The notes beneath the pieces were generated by a model. That model did not search any database. It was not told the DNA's origin and saw only the letters and a program-made list of their open reading frames with translations. Below are positions 17,754-26,504 of a stretch of 64,000 bases of DNA, in pieces. Source of the DNA: an uncultured Lachnospiraceae bacterium (lineage in GTDB: Bacteria > Bacillota > Clostridia > Lachnospirales > Lachnospiraceae). Each line of letters begins with the position of its first letter. The stretch's first letter is position 1. A program made the translations under genes and the position numbers. Location of the stretch: NCBI GenBank assembly GCA_900548905.1, contig URMK01000025.1:24224-88223 (forward strand), given 5' to 3'.

Positions 17754-19529
17754 TTAAACTGCCATCCCCGCCTCCCCCTGCTTTTCCCCGGGGATCCAGA
17801 TATCCACCTGTGCGCCGCCCTGCGAAACGTTGCCAAACGTAATTTCCGCTTCTCCATGATACAGGATTGCAAGCCTTTGCACAACATTTGCCACACCATA
17901 ATGCTCCTCCCCCCGGCGGTCCAGCAGAGTATCCCCGCTGTTCAGGACCGGAAGCACCTCCTGCGCATATCCGGGCCCGCAGTCTTTGAGCCGGAAATAA
18001 TAGCCCGGGCATGCCTCTGTTCCCTTTTCCTCTTCCTTCTGCCCTTTTTCAACCCGCAGTGTGATATGTACTCCCTCTTCTTCATCTACCAGACCGTATT
18101 TCACCGAATTTTCCACAAAGGTATACAGCATCATGGGCGGAATCAGGCAGCCGGCCAACTCCGGCTCCCCCTCTCGTATAAACTGAATGGGGTAAGTATA
18201 GCGGATCCTCTGGATTTCTATGAAATTCTCAATATGCTTCAGCTCCTCCTCCACCCCGATTTTTTCACTTCTCGCCTTCAGGATATACCTGCTGTGCTTC
18301 ATCAGATGGGCAACCAGTTCCTTGATTTTATCGGTCTGCCTGGTCAGCGCCAGGGTATACAGGATATTCAGGGCATTCAGGAAAAAATGGGGATTGATTT
18401 GCAGAAGCAGGAATTTGAGTTCTGAATTCTGACGGTTCAGCTGCTCCTCATACACATCGATTTTCAGTTTTTCTATTTCCGATACCATACGGTTGAACTG
18501 GTAATTGAGGCACCGGAATTCCTGATAATAGGCTTCCTCCTCCACCTTTACCTGCAGATTCCCCTTTTCCACCTCTTCCATGGCTTTTACCAGCTTGTCA
18601 ACCGGATATACCAGCGTTTTCCGGTTAAACCAGCTCCATCCTATGATATAGGCCACGGCGAGTATCATAAAAAAAGCGAGGAGAATCTGGAGCGCACCGA
18701 TATTTTTCTGCAGAAAGGATTTATAACGCAGCCCGATCAGACTCAGACCGGTCCGGGCGGAACTGCTGCCGATGACCGCTGCCGTTTCCCCTGGTGCATT
18801 GTATATCAATTCCTGTCCGAACTGCCTGATCCGCTTCTTTGCTTCGTCCGAAAGTGCCGCTTCGCTGATGGCATTCCGGTTCTCATCCGTAAAAAAAAGA
18901 ACGTCAAAAGGGTTGTTTTCCCCTTTTTCTATCACCTTCAGGAAGGAATCCCCATCCATATACACGGTAAGATAATATCCCAGGGTACGCATAGTCCGCA
19001 CAAAGTAAACCTTGTCTCCGATTTTTCTGGCAACCCAGTCATTGGAAAAAACCTCTTTCCCGGATACAATTCTCTGGTTATAATCCCTCACATCCGCAAG
19101 AAGGGAATATTCCGAGCTGCGGAAGGAGACCATTCTCCGGCCCGCGCTGTTATACAGAAAACCGGCTTGGATCCAGCTGTTCGCAGAAAAACTGTTCTTC
19201 ATTTCCTTGTCCAGAATGGCGTAAAGATACTCCCTGTTCAATGTATTTTTTTCAATTTCCACCAGTTCGCTTCTGCGGCTTGTCAGATAACTTGCCATCT
19301 GGTTCTCGGTTGTCAGTATCTGTTCATCGATTTTTTCAACGGTCATGGATACTATTTTCAGATTGGCATCATTGGCCTGCTTTTCAATCGTCCGGTTTGC
19401 GTACAGGCTGATCACCCCCAGGCCGGCCATAATCAGGGATACCACCAGCATCTGTATCCCCAGACTCCTGCCCATGGATAGGTTTCCTAAAAGTCTTTTT
19501 CCCCATGCTTCCCATTTCTCTTTTTTCAT
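17754..19529 (-). CDS. YesM-type sensor histidine kinase
   Basis: A 591-residue membrane sensor. TM1 is near residues 22-43, followed by an extracellular sensing domain to about 275, TM2 ('ILLAFFMILAVAYIIGWSWF') and HAMP. The His_kinase domain has its phospho-acceptor in 'QINPHFFLNALN', and the ATPase domain carries 'MLYTFVENSVKYG' (N box) and 'GPGYA' (G box). These sensors detect extracellular sugars, often through the binding protein. ATG 19529 is preferred over a GTG three codons upstream because GGGGAG sits at normal distance. It is encoded before yesN in the same transcript. Confidence 0.9.
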   Translation of the reverse strand: MKKEKWEAWGKRLLGNLSMGRSLGIQMLVVSLIMAGLGVISLYANRTIEKQANDANLKIVSMTVEKIDEQILTTENQMASYLTSRRSELVEIEKNTLNREYLYAILDKEMKNSFSANSWIQAGFLYNSAGRRMVSFRSSEYSLLADVRDYNQRIVSGKEVFSNDWVARKIGDKVYFVRTMRTLGYYLTVYMDGDSFLKVIEKGENNPFDVLFFTDENRNAISEAALSDEAKKRIRQFGQELIYNAPGETAAVIGSSSARTGLSLIGLRYKSFLQKNIGALQILLAFFMILAVAYIIGWSWFNRKTLVYPVDKLVKAMEEVEKGNLQVKVEEEAYYQEFRCLNYQFNRMVSEIEKLKIDVYEEQLNRQNSELKFLLLQINPHFFLNALNILYTLALTRQTDKIKELVAHLMKHSRYILKARSEKIGVEEELKHIENFIEIQRIRYTYPIQFIREGEPELAGCLIPPMMLYTFVENSVKYGLVDEEEGVHITLRVEKGQKEEEKGTEACPGYYFRLKDCGPGYAQEVLPVLNSGDTLLDRRGEEHYGVANVVQRLAILYHGEAEITFGNVSQGGAQVDIWIPGEKQGEAGMAV

Positions 19530-19625
19530 CCCCCGCACTCCCCGCTTTCGGCCTTACCGGCCGTTATCTTTATCATAGCAGATATGGAAGGGATTTAGGA
19601 GTCTATTTTTCTGTGGGTATAGGAC

Positions 19626-19689
19626 AAATGCACCGCTTCTCTTTGCGGCCTGTTTTTTATAAGCGGCCCGCGGAAGAAGCAGTGCATTT
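19626..19689. terminator. Long hairpin downstream of the acid-sugar operon
   Basis: AAATGCAC (19626-19633) and GTGCATTT (19682-19689) close an extended stem that also pairs GCTTCT with AGAAGC and GCGGCC with GGCCGC, with small mismatches. A T7 run follows on the plus strand. It lies after the stop of the beta-propeller hydrolase on the minus strand and before the sensor-kinase gene. It may act as terminator or 3'-end protector. Confidence 0.5.
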
Positions 19690-19702
19690 ATTTTTTTATT
19701 AT

Positions 19703-20872
19703 TTACAGAACCTTCTCCTCTGTCGGATTCAGCCAGTTCCCCGTTTCTCTGTTATCTCCCCGTATCCACTCCTCCGTAACCGATACATACTTCACACACC
19801 TTCGATCGCCGTAACTGTAAGCAGCATGTATCCTTCCATCGGCAGTCTGCATGATAACGGGATATTCATATCTGCGGTTTCTCACGTCGTTTTCGTTTCC
19901 GGTAAAACCCTCCCCCTGTTCCACCAGTCTGGAAAAAGGCCAGGTTCTTCCGTTGTCCATGGAAAGGGCAATCGCTACGGGACATCTTTGACGGGGCCAG
20001 ACCGTAATATCCGGATTATCATTGGCCCTCACAGGGTTGTAAGACACTGCCAGTGCACCGGACTGCAGACGGATGGCACTGATGCTGGAATTGTTATTCG
20101 GCAGTTGTGTCCTGACCGGCCCGCTCCAGCTTTCTCCCCAATCATCCGAATGCGCGATATAAATATTATCGGCGGAGCGGCTTCGGAATAATGCGATTAC
20201 CTTCCCCGGCTCCGTTTCTATAAGATTGGCATGAACCCTTCCTCTGCTGCCCGGTATTTCCACACCCTTCCAGCTAAGGCCATTATTATCGGATATCTGT
20301 ACCACGGTTATATCACTGCCGTTATGAGTGTCGTCGTTATAACAAATCCAATTTCCAAATATCCATCTTCCATTGCTCAGTATCTGTATTTTTTGTCTGC
20401 AGAAGGAACCTTCCCTGGAAAACATAACTTCTGTTTCTCCCCATGTTTCTCCATTGTCTTTGGAAATTTTCCGCCGTATTTGAGCTGTATACTGGAGATT
20501 AAACGGTGAATCCGGTCTGGCTGCCCGGGATATCTGTGCCGTATACATCAGCCATATATCCCCTTCCGGCGTCAGAAAAAGCGAAGGGTTCTGTTCCGAG
20601 CGTTCCTCATCGTCCGATACCTTCACCGGGACACTCCACTTGCTTTCCCCAGCCTTCAGCCGTGAAACCACTATACTGATATCTGCATTTCCTTCATTGG
20701 AACCGGCAAACCAGCAGCACAGAAGATCCCCTCCGGGAAGCTCCAGCAAATCTGCCGCATGAGCGCTCTCATAAGGATTGGGAATCAGGCTTTCCACCGT
20801 ATCACGAAGCCCGTTATAATATAGCGTCCCATCCTCTTTCATCCTATTCAAGGTTACATAAGTTCTCTCCAT
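19703..20872 (-). CDS. Asp-box (BNR) beta-propeller hydrolase, sialidase superfamily
   Basis: A 389-residue protein with no signal peptide. It has at least four Asp boxes (SKDNGETW, SDNNGLSW, SDDWGESW, SMDNGRTW), one per blade of a sialidase-type propeller. The N-terminal 'NPYESAHAADLLELPGGDLLCCWFAG' is characteristic of the BNR_2 group, usually annotated exo-alpha-sialidase. Being cytoplasmic and last in an operon with an importer, an aldolase and acid-sugar enzymes, it probably cleaves a glycoside of an acidic, 2-keto-type sugar. Neu5Ac is possible, but genes for N-acetylmannosamine use are absent here. Enzymes of this fold also act on other ulosonic acids. The fold is sure, the substrate is not. 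Confidence 0.8.
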   Translation of the reverse strand: MERTYVTLNRMKEDGTLYYNGLRDTVESLIPNPYESAHAADLLELPGGDLLCCWFAGSNEGNADISIVVSRLKAGESKWSVPVKVSDDEERSEQNPSLFLTPEGDIWLMYTAQISRAARPDSPFNLQYTAQIRRKISKDNGETWGETEVMFSREGSFCRQKIQILSNGRWIFGNWICYNDDTHNGSDITVVQISDNNGLSWKGVEIPGSRGRVHANLIETEPGKVIALFRSRSADNIYIAHSDDWGESWSGPVRTQLPNNNSSISAIRLQSGALAVSYNPVRANDNPDITVWPRQRCPVAIALSMDNGRTWPFSRLVEQGEGFTGNENDVRNRRYEYPVIMQTADGRIHAAYSYGDRRCVKYVSVTEEWIRGDNRETGNWLNPTEEKVL

Positions 20873-20910
20873 AAATTCCTACCTTTCCCGGCCTGGGCCT
20901 GTTCTTTCGT

Positions 20911-21615
20911 TTATCCTTTCACGGATCCTATCAGAATACCGGACTTAAAATATTTCTGTACAAAGGGATATACACATACAATAGGCAGCATGGCGATGAC
21001 CACCGCAGCAGCTTTCATATTATACTGATTGATAGATACGCCGTTCCGTATAACCGTTTGCATCATTTCCCCCGCTCCTTCAGACGAGATTACCACATCC
21101 TTAAGAATCTGCTGAATAACCTTCAGTCCGGTGGCTTTCAGATATATCTGGGGAACCAGATACTGGGTATTTATGGCACCCGGCACAATCATCACCAGAG
21201 GATTGTCTATAAAGCCAAACTGGCTGTAAACAATATAGGTAGGGATGATACCTGCCTCAAAAACCCATGTCATTGTAAAGATTCCCATGAGTATATATCT
21301 GGATTTAATCTGGGGACGTGAAAGGGCATAAGCCGTAATGTAAGTGGTCAGCACACCCGCCAGAGTACCTCCGGCCGTATACAGAAAAGAATTCTTCATT
21401 CCGAGGGCAATGTCAAGCTTGGGATTGGAAAGCACATACTTAAAAACCTCCAGATTGAACCCTTTGGGAAGAAAAGTCACCTGTCCTGCTGCCAGAAACC
21501 TGCCGTCGCTTACGGCCACAAATATCTCGTACAGGAAAGGGTAGATACAGATGAATCCAATCATACATAGCAGAAAGTCATTTATGATTTCAAACAGATC
21601 AATTTTCTTTTTCAT
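20911..21615 (-). CDS. ABC importer permease (YtcP type) lacking the EAA loop
   Basis: A 234-residue homologue of the YtcP/MalG permeases, against about 293 for its relatives here. N-terminal helices and the C-terminal 'YPFVQKYFKSGILIGSVKG' match well. After 'MIVPGAINTQYLV' the sequence jumps straight to 'PQIYLKATGLKVIQQILKDVV'. The skipped stretch, about 57-59 residues, contains the EAA loop that contacts the ATPase plus one membrane helix. The reading frame is kept. Such a protein should not couple to an ATPase, so the importer of this operon may be inactive, or the deletion may be recent. Start has GGAGG-like AAAAGGAT upstream; it lies 11 nt after the partner permease. Confidence 0.85.
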   Translation of the reverse strand: MKKKIDLFEIINDFLLCMIGFICIYPFLYEIFVAVSDGRFLAAGQVTFLPKGFNLEVFKYVLSNPKLDIALGMKNSFLYTAGGTLAGVLTTYITAYALSRPQIKSRYILMGIFTMTWVFEAGIIPTYIVYSQFGFIDNPLVMIVPGAINTQYLVPQIYLKATGLKVIQQILKDVVISSEGAGEMMQTVIRNGVSINQYNMKAAAVVIAMLPIVCVYPFVQKYFKSGILIGSVKG

Positions 21616-21626
21616 CCTTTTCCTCC

Positions 21627-22598
21627 CTAGAACAATCTGGTTTCCGAGTACCTGGAAGCCAGCTTATTTGCGGCGATTACCAGAATAAATGCAATAATTG
21701 ATTTCAACATATTAACGGCGGTACCATAGCTGTAGTTGGGGAATCCGGTTGCCTGGAATGCTATCCTGTATACATAGGTCTGAATTACATCCGCCGTCTC
21801 ATAAACACTGGAATTATACATCAACAGAATCCGATCCAAATCTACGGAAAAAATATTTCCGATACTTATAATCAGCATAACAATAATGGAACTGGAAATA
21901 GAAGGCAGGGTTATAAAAAACATTTTCTGCCACCGGTTCGCTCCGTCCATATCTGCGGCCTCATATTGTTCCGTATCGATAGCCATCATAGCCGCCACAT
22001 AAATAACTGTGGAGTAGCCGAAGGTCTGCCAGATCTGGAGTATAATATACAGGGGCCGGAACCACTCCGGTTCTGCCATAAAAAATATGGCATCTCCTCC
22101 GAAAAATTCAATGATCTTATTCACCAGCCCATAGGAAGGGGATACCAGCGTATAAAGAATACTGACCATAATTGCCGATGATATAAAATACGGAAGAAAG
22201 CTGAGCGATTGAACCGCATGGCGTATTTTCTTAATCCTCACCTCATTTAAGAATAAAGAAAACAGAATAGGGAACGGAAATACCACCACAATGGATAAAA
22301 TTGCAAGGATGACCGTATTTTTTATCAACTTAAGCATATACGGATCCTGGAATATTTTTATGAACTGCTTCAGTCCGACCCACTCACTGCCCCATATTCC
22401 TTTAAATGCACTGAAGTCCTGGAATGCGATTACCATCGCACCCACCGGCCCCACCTTAAAGCAGATTAAGATAAAAATGCCGGGTAACAGCATAAGGTAT
22501 AAAAGGTAATTCCTCTTCAAATCCTTTTTTATCCGTTCTTGCATCGGTAATTTATGTACCGGGATATCAGATACCCGTTTTTTTATCTTACCGGCCAT
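21627..22598 (-). CDS. ABC importer permease (LplB type)
   Basis: A 323-residue permease with a basic N-terminal stretch ('PMQERIKKDLKRNYLLYLMLLPGIFIL') before helix 1 and an intact EAA loop ('YEAADMDGANRWQK', about residue 218). It pairs with the downstream YtcP-type protein and with the lipoprotein gene upstream. AGAGGTG precedes the ATG. No ATPase gene accompanies it. Cargo is inferred to be the glycan or acid sugar processed by the other operon products. Confidence 0.9.
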   Translation of the reverse strand: MAGKIKKRVSDIPVHKLPMQERIKKDLKRNYLLYLMLLPGIFILICFKVGPVGAMVIAFQDFSAFKGIWGSEWVGLKQFIKIFQDPYMLKLIKNTVILAILSIVVVFPFPILFSLFLNEVRIKKIRHAVQSLSFLPYFISSAIMVSILYTLVSPSYGLVNKIIEFFGGDAIFFMAEPEWFRPLYIILQIWQTFGYSTVIYVAAMMAIDTEQYEAADMDGANRWQKMFFITLPSISSSIIVMLIISIGNIFSVDLDRILLMYNSSVYETADVIQTYVYRIAFQATGFPNYSYGTAVNMLKSIIAFILVIAANKLASRYSETRLF

Positions 22599-22620
22599 AC
22601 ATACACCTCTTTCTTTTTAT

Positions 22621-22654
22621 ATCAGACCGGAATCCGTAACAATTCCGGCCTGAT
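22621..22654 (-). other. Intercistronic hairpin
   Basis: ATCAGACCGGAAT (22621-22633) and ATTCCGGCCTGAT (22642-22654) are 13-bp inverted arms with one mismatch around 8 nt, in the gap between the binding-protein stop and the permease start. There is no T-run. It is placed as the hairpins that stabilise the upstream binding-protein message in such operons. Confidence 0.6.
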
Positions 22655-22681
22655 TTCATACTTCTTTACATCCTGACGCTC

Positions 22682-24352
22682 TCATTCCATATACGTATTA
22701 TTGTAAGCTTCCAGCTGAAGCTCTTCCATCCTGGTATAACCGGCTGCATCCATTTCATCCAGGAATGCCTTCCAGTTTTCTTCATTCAGTTCCTTTGTTC
22801 CTCTGATAAATGCTATAATTCCTGCATCACAGCTGTCCTTCAGGGAAGCGGTCAGTGTTGCAAGCTCTTCCGACTGCTCATCCGAATAGATAATATTAAT
22901 GCCATACTGTAAATACTCATCTGTGAACAGCCTTAAAGCGGCATCCTTTACAATTTCAGAATTAAAGGAATAAAAGGCAGTGGTATCAAGCGGTTTACAG
23001 ATAGTAAAACGATCGCTCAAAAAGCTCCATTCCATCTCTCCGTCGGGTTTTGCCAGTTCGTCGTCATAACTTACTATATAATTCTTCTGTCCGTCCGTTT
23101 CCTCATAGCTGACGCCTTCCACACCCCAGTTTGCCAGTGTCTGGCCTTCCTCACTGTAAAAATAATCAATGAACTGTATGATTGTCTTTGCCGTTTCTTC
23201 CGATGCCTTTGCATTGATAACCGTCGCTCTTTTCTGATTATATTTCGTATCGGTCTGTACCTTCAGAGGATTTCCGTTTTTATCGGAAAGAAAATCCATG
23301 ATAGCCATATTGTAGTCGGGATCATAGTTCTTGCCTTCCAGGTTAAAGGCAGCCGGCCTTGTATAGAAATCAAAGCTTACGGAGCCGCGTCCTTCCCACA
23401 TGGCGGCTTCCCAGTCCCCTTCTGAAAAGGCGCCGGCTATCCACTCCGGATTAATAAGTCCTTCATCACACCATAATTTCATAGTCTGGACCATATCATA
23501 AGCGCCGTCCGCATGTATGTCATAACCCATCTCTACATTGTTGTAATAAAATCCATTGGATTCCTGTGCCGATATATTACTGTTACAGTTAAAAAAGCTC
23601 TGGAACCGGAGAGGCGTCTCACGGCCATTTAAAGGATAATAGTTAGGTACATCGCTGTAATAAGCCTTCAGCGCACGCAGTGCTTCCGTGAAATCATCCA
23701 CTGTCTTAATACCTGAAACATCCACTCCTGCTTTATCAAAATGATCCTGGCGGTAGAAAACAAAGCTTCCTTTCTGTATTCCTTCTACCAAAAGTCCGTA
23801 AATGGAACCATCCGCATTGGTTACCAAAGATTCATAGTCAGGATTCTCTTCCAGGTACGCTTTGATATGCGGGGCATATTCATCAATCAGGGGCTTTAAA
23901 TCATAAAATGCACCCTGCGCCCCATAGATATTAGCCTGATCCTGCTTACACATCGTGGAATCCGTCAGGGTGCCGCTCAATACCATCTGATCCACTTCCG
24001 TATACACATCATTTTCCACGCTGGTACCTTTTTGATATTCCACCGTAACACCGGTCCGTTTTTCCGCCTCCTTGTACCATTCCAAATCATTAATCCAATC
24101 AACGAAGGTAGAACGCAGATACATGGTATAGGTTCCCCCGTTTCCCACATATCCCGATTCCGTATTTTCATTTGCACCGGCGGTGACGCCTTCTGCTTCC
24201 GCTGCGGATGATGTGTCTGCTGTGGATGCCGTGTTCTCCGGAACTGACTGTGTATTTCCTGCTTCTTTGCTTCCGGTTCCGCATGCCGTTAAAGCTGCCG
24301 CCGTCATGGACAATGCCATAATGATAGATAATACCTTCTTTTTGTTTCTCAT
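22682..24352 (-). CDS. Solute-binding lipoprotein of ABC importer
   Basis: A 556-residue LplA-type binding protein. The lipobox is LTAC with Cys24, followed by a Ser/Thr/Glu linker to about residue 70 and the two-lobe domain ('VDWINDLEWYKEAEKRTGVTVEYQKG' begins it; 'FIDYFYSEEGQTLANWGVEGVSY' is the typical late motif). It is anchored outside the membrane and feeds the two permeases that follow. AAAGGAGG lies upstream of the ATG. It follows the pdxA-like gene by 42 nt in the same operon, an unusual order with catabolic genes before transport genes. Confidence 0.9.
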   Translation of the reverse strand: MRNKKKVLSIIMALSMTAAALTACGTGSKEAGNTQSVPENTASTADTSSAAEAEGVTAGANENTESGYVGNGGTYTMYLRSTFVDWINDLEWYKEAEKRTGVTVEYQKGTSVENDVYTEVDQMVLSGTLTDSTMCKQDQANIYGAQGAFYDLKPLIDEYAPHIKAYLEENPDYESLVTNADGSIYGLLVEGIQKGSFVFYRQDHFDKAGVDVSGIKTVDDFTEALRALKAYYSDVPNYYPLNGRETPLRFQSFFNCNSNISAQESNGFYYNNVEMGYDIHADGAYDMVQTMKLWCDEGLINPEWIAGAFSEGDWEAAMWEGRGSVSFDFYTRPAAFNLEGKNYDPDYNMAIMDFLSDKNGNPLKVQTDTKYNQKRATVINAKASEETAKTIIQFIDYFYSEEGQTLANWGVEGVSYEETDGQKNYIVSYDDELAKPDGEMEWSFLSDRFTICKPLDTTAFYSFNSEIVKDAALRLFTDEYLQYGINIIYSDEQSEELATLTASLKDSCDAGIIAFIRGTKELNEENWKAFLDEMDAAGYTRMEELQLEAYNNTYME

Positions 24353-24394
24353 AACCTGGTCCTCCTTTACGTATACCTTCTTTTATTAAAACAA

Positions 24395-25531
24395 TTATCC
24401 TGTTACCTTACCGTTGCCGTAACTGCCATGGTCTGTCAGTCCTGCTTCCGCCATACGGATTGCATAATCCACAGCGTTTACCAAACTTAACTCATTTGCG
24501 CTGCCGTCTCCGGCATGTCCTTCCCCTGTACCATGATCCACCGACGCCCTGATAATAGGAAGCCCCAGTGTGACATTAATGCCGGCAACTGCATCCCATT
24601 TCTGCAGCGCCTGATTATAAACAAAGCCATTTACCTTTAAGGGGATGTGGCCCTGGTCATGGTACATAACGACCACAATGTCATACCATCCTCCCAAAGC
24701 TTTGGAAAACACGGTGTCCGGGGGAGTGGGTTTTCTCTCCGGGATACATATTCCCTGTGAAAGGGCTTCATCGATTGCAGGCTGAATCTCTTCGATTTCC
24801 TCTCTGCCAAATAAGCCGTTCTCCCCGCAATGGGGATTCAATCCTGCCACTCCGATTTTAGGTTCTCTGATTCCCAGTGCCCTGCAGCCTTTGTCCGCAA
24901 TTTTGATGACCTCAAGCACACGCTCTTTTTTTACGCAATCGCAGGCTTGTCTTAAAGAAACATGGGTGGAAACATGCACTACCCGGAGATTTTCATGTGC
25001 CAGCATCATAGTATACCGTGAGGTTTTCGTGTAATCCGCATAAATTTCGGTATGTCCCGAATAATGATGTCCGGCCAGATTGATGTAGTCCTTGTTCAAA
25101 GCATTGGTAACCGTAGCGTCAACAGTTTTGTCCATGGCAAGCTGTATTACTTTTTTTACATATTGGAATGCCGCTTCCCCGCACATTTTATGGCTTTCCC
25201 GATATGCCTCCCCTGCCGCTTCCTCCCCCATTATGGCCGCTTTTTCATTCCAATCCTTCCGATACAGCCTTTTGGTTATCTCCACCAGCCCCATGTCCAG
25301 TACATCTATGGTACCATAGGTAAATTTTGCATCCTCCATCCTTTGTATGGCATGTATCCGGAACGCCTGCGCACCTTCCACAACCCGGACAGCCTCTTCC
25401 ATACAAACAGCATCTCCGATAATCACCGGCCTGCACCTTTCATACACATCCGGCCTCATCAATGCCTTTACACTGATTTCGGGTCCGTTCCCCGACGGAT
25501 CTCCCATAGTAATTCCAAGAATCGGTCTCAT
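24395..25531 (-). CDS. PdxA-family dehydrogenase (PdxA2-like, 4-phospho-tetronate)
   Basis: A 378-residue member of the PdxA family. It has 'GITMGDPSGNGPEIS' at the start, the metal-ligand histidines in 'GHHYSGHTEIYAD' (about 145) and 'MYHDQGHIPLK' (about 285), and 'DHGTGEGHAGDG' near the end. PdxA proper oxidises 4-phospho-hydroxythreonine. Copies next to DUF1537 kinases (PdxA2) oxidise and decarboxylate 4-phospho-D-threonate or erythronate to dihydroxyacetone phosphate. The DUF1537 kinase in this operon makes the second role far likelier. It has a GGAG ribosome site. Confidence 0.88.
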   Translation of the reverse strand: MRPILGITMGDPSGNGPEISVKALMRPDVYERCRPVIIGDAVCMEEAVRVVEGAQAFRIHAIQRMEDAKFTYGTIDVLDMGLVEITKRLYRKDWNEKAAIMGEEAAGEAYRESHKMCGEAAFQYVKKVIQLAMDKTVDATVTNALNKDYINLAGHHYSGHTEIYADYTKTSRYTMMLAHENLRVVHVSTHVSLRQACDCVKKERVLEVIKIADKGCRALGIREPKIGVAGLNPHCGENGLFGREEIEEIQPAIDEALSQGICIPERKPTPPDTVFSKALGGWYDIVVVMYHDQGHIPLKVNGFVYNQALQKWDAVAGINVTLGLPIIRASVDHGTGEGHAGDGSANELSLVNAVDYAIRMAEAGLTDHGSYGNGKVTG

Positions 25532-25610
25532 TTCCAGCTCCTGTCCGCGTGCCGGGGCACGCCTTTTATTCAGTCCACTCCCCTATATGTGCTTTGACCC
25601 TCTCTTCTTA

Positions 25611-26504
25611 CTACCGGATACCGGCAGCACTGCATTCTGCCAGTACCTGTTTCATCGATTCCACTCCTTCCGGAGAAATATAATCAAAGGGACTCCTGCA
25701 TTTTCCTACCGGATAGCCCAGCAGTTCCACCGCTTTTTTTACCACCGTGTTGGGGTTTCCATAGGCAAAAAGGTTACGGAAAGGACGAATATTATCCTGC
25801 GCCCTGCGGGCTCCCTCCAGATCACCTGCCTGGAAGCATTCATAAACAGCTGCCATATTCTCAGGAAATACGTTGGCACATCCTGCTATCCCCCCTGTCC
25901 CGCCGGCAAGTAAATTCCAGAGAATGAGAGAATCATTTCCCGAAAGGACACTGAAATTTTTCTCTTTGGTAAGCTCTATATACCGAAGCATGTTGTCAAA
26001 ATTGCCGCTGCTGTCCTTTACCCCCACGATATTATCTATATCAGCCAGCCGGGCGACGGTGGCAGGAGCCAGTGAATTTCCGGTCCTGGCGGGAATATTA
26101 TACAGCACGATAGGAAGTCCGACCGATTCCGCAACTTTTTTATAATGAAGATACAATTCCTCCTGTGATGCTGCTGCAAACCAGGGGGTTATTACCGATA
26201 ATACATCTGCTCCCAGTTCTTCCGCCCGTTTACTCATTCGGATCGTATCCTTCGTGGACACGCAGCCCGTTCCCGCATAGACCGGCACTCGTCCGGCACA
26301 GGCTTTAATTACCGCTTCAAGGACTCTTTCCTTTTCCTCAACGCTAAGTATGTACCCCTCTCCATTGGTTCCCAGGGCAAAGATACCATGCATACCGCAT
26401 TCTATAAGCCGGTTAACCTGAGACATAAGTTCCTTCTCATTTATGGCCTCCTCTTCATCCATTGGCGTAATGATAGGAGGTATTATTCCTTTGATTTCAA
26501 TCAT
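25611..26504 (-). CDS. DapA/NanA-family aldolase
   Basis: A 297-residue class I aldolase of the dihydrodipicolinate synthase / N-acetylneuraminate lyase family. 'GTNGEG' (about 47) is the carboxylate-binding loop, Tyr in 'VLYNIPARTG' (about 137) the proton relay, and Lys in 'VGVKDSSG' (about 164) the Schiff base with pyruvate. Such enzymes cleave or form 2-keto-3-deoxy acids with pyruvate as one product. There is no lysine-pathway context, so a catabolic retro-aldol step is inferred. ATG 26504 has GGAGAA upstream; it overlaps the dehydrogenase stop by 8 nt, so translation is coupled. Confidence 0.88.
   Translation of the reverse strand: MIEIKGIIPPIITPMDEEEAINEKELMSQVNRLIECGMHGIFALGTNGEGYILSVEEKERVLEAVIKACAGRVPVYAGTGCVSTKDTIRMSKRAEELGADVLSVITPWFAAASQEELYLHYKKVAESVGLPIVLYNIPARTGNSLAPATVARLADIDNIVGVKDSSGNFDNMLRYIELTKEKNFSVLSGNDSLILWNLLAGGTGGIAGCANVFPENMAAVYECFQAGDLEGARRAQDNIRPFRNLFAYGNPNTVVKKAVELLGYPVGKCRSPFDYISPEGVESMKQVLAECSAAGIR

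Noticed and set aside
19703..20872. Firm call as a Neu5Ac sialidase
   Set aside because: Asp boxes show only the fold. No signal peptide is present and no N-acetylmannosamine genes are nearby, so the substrate was left open.
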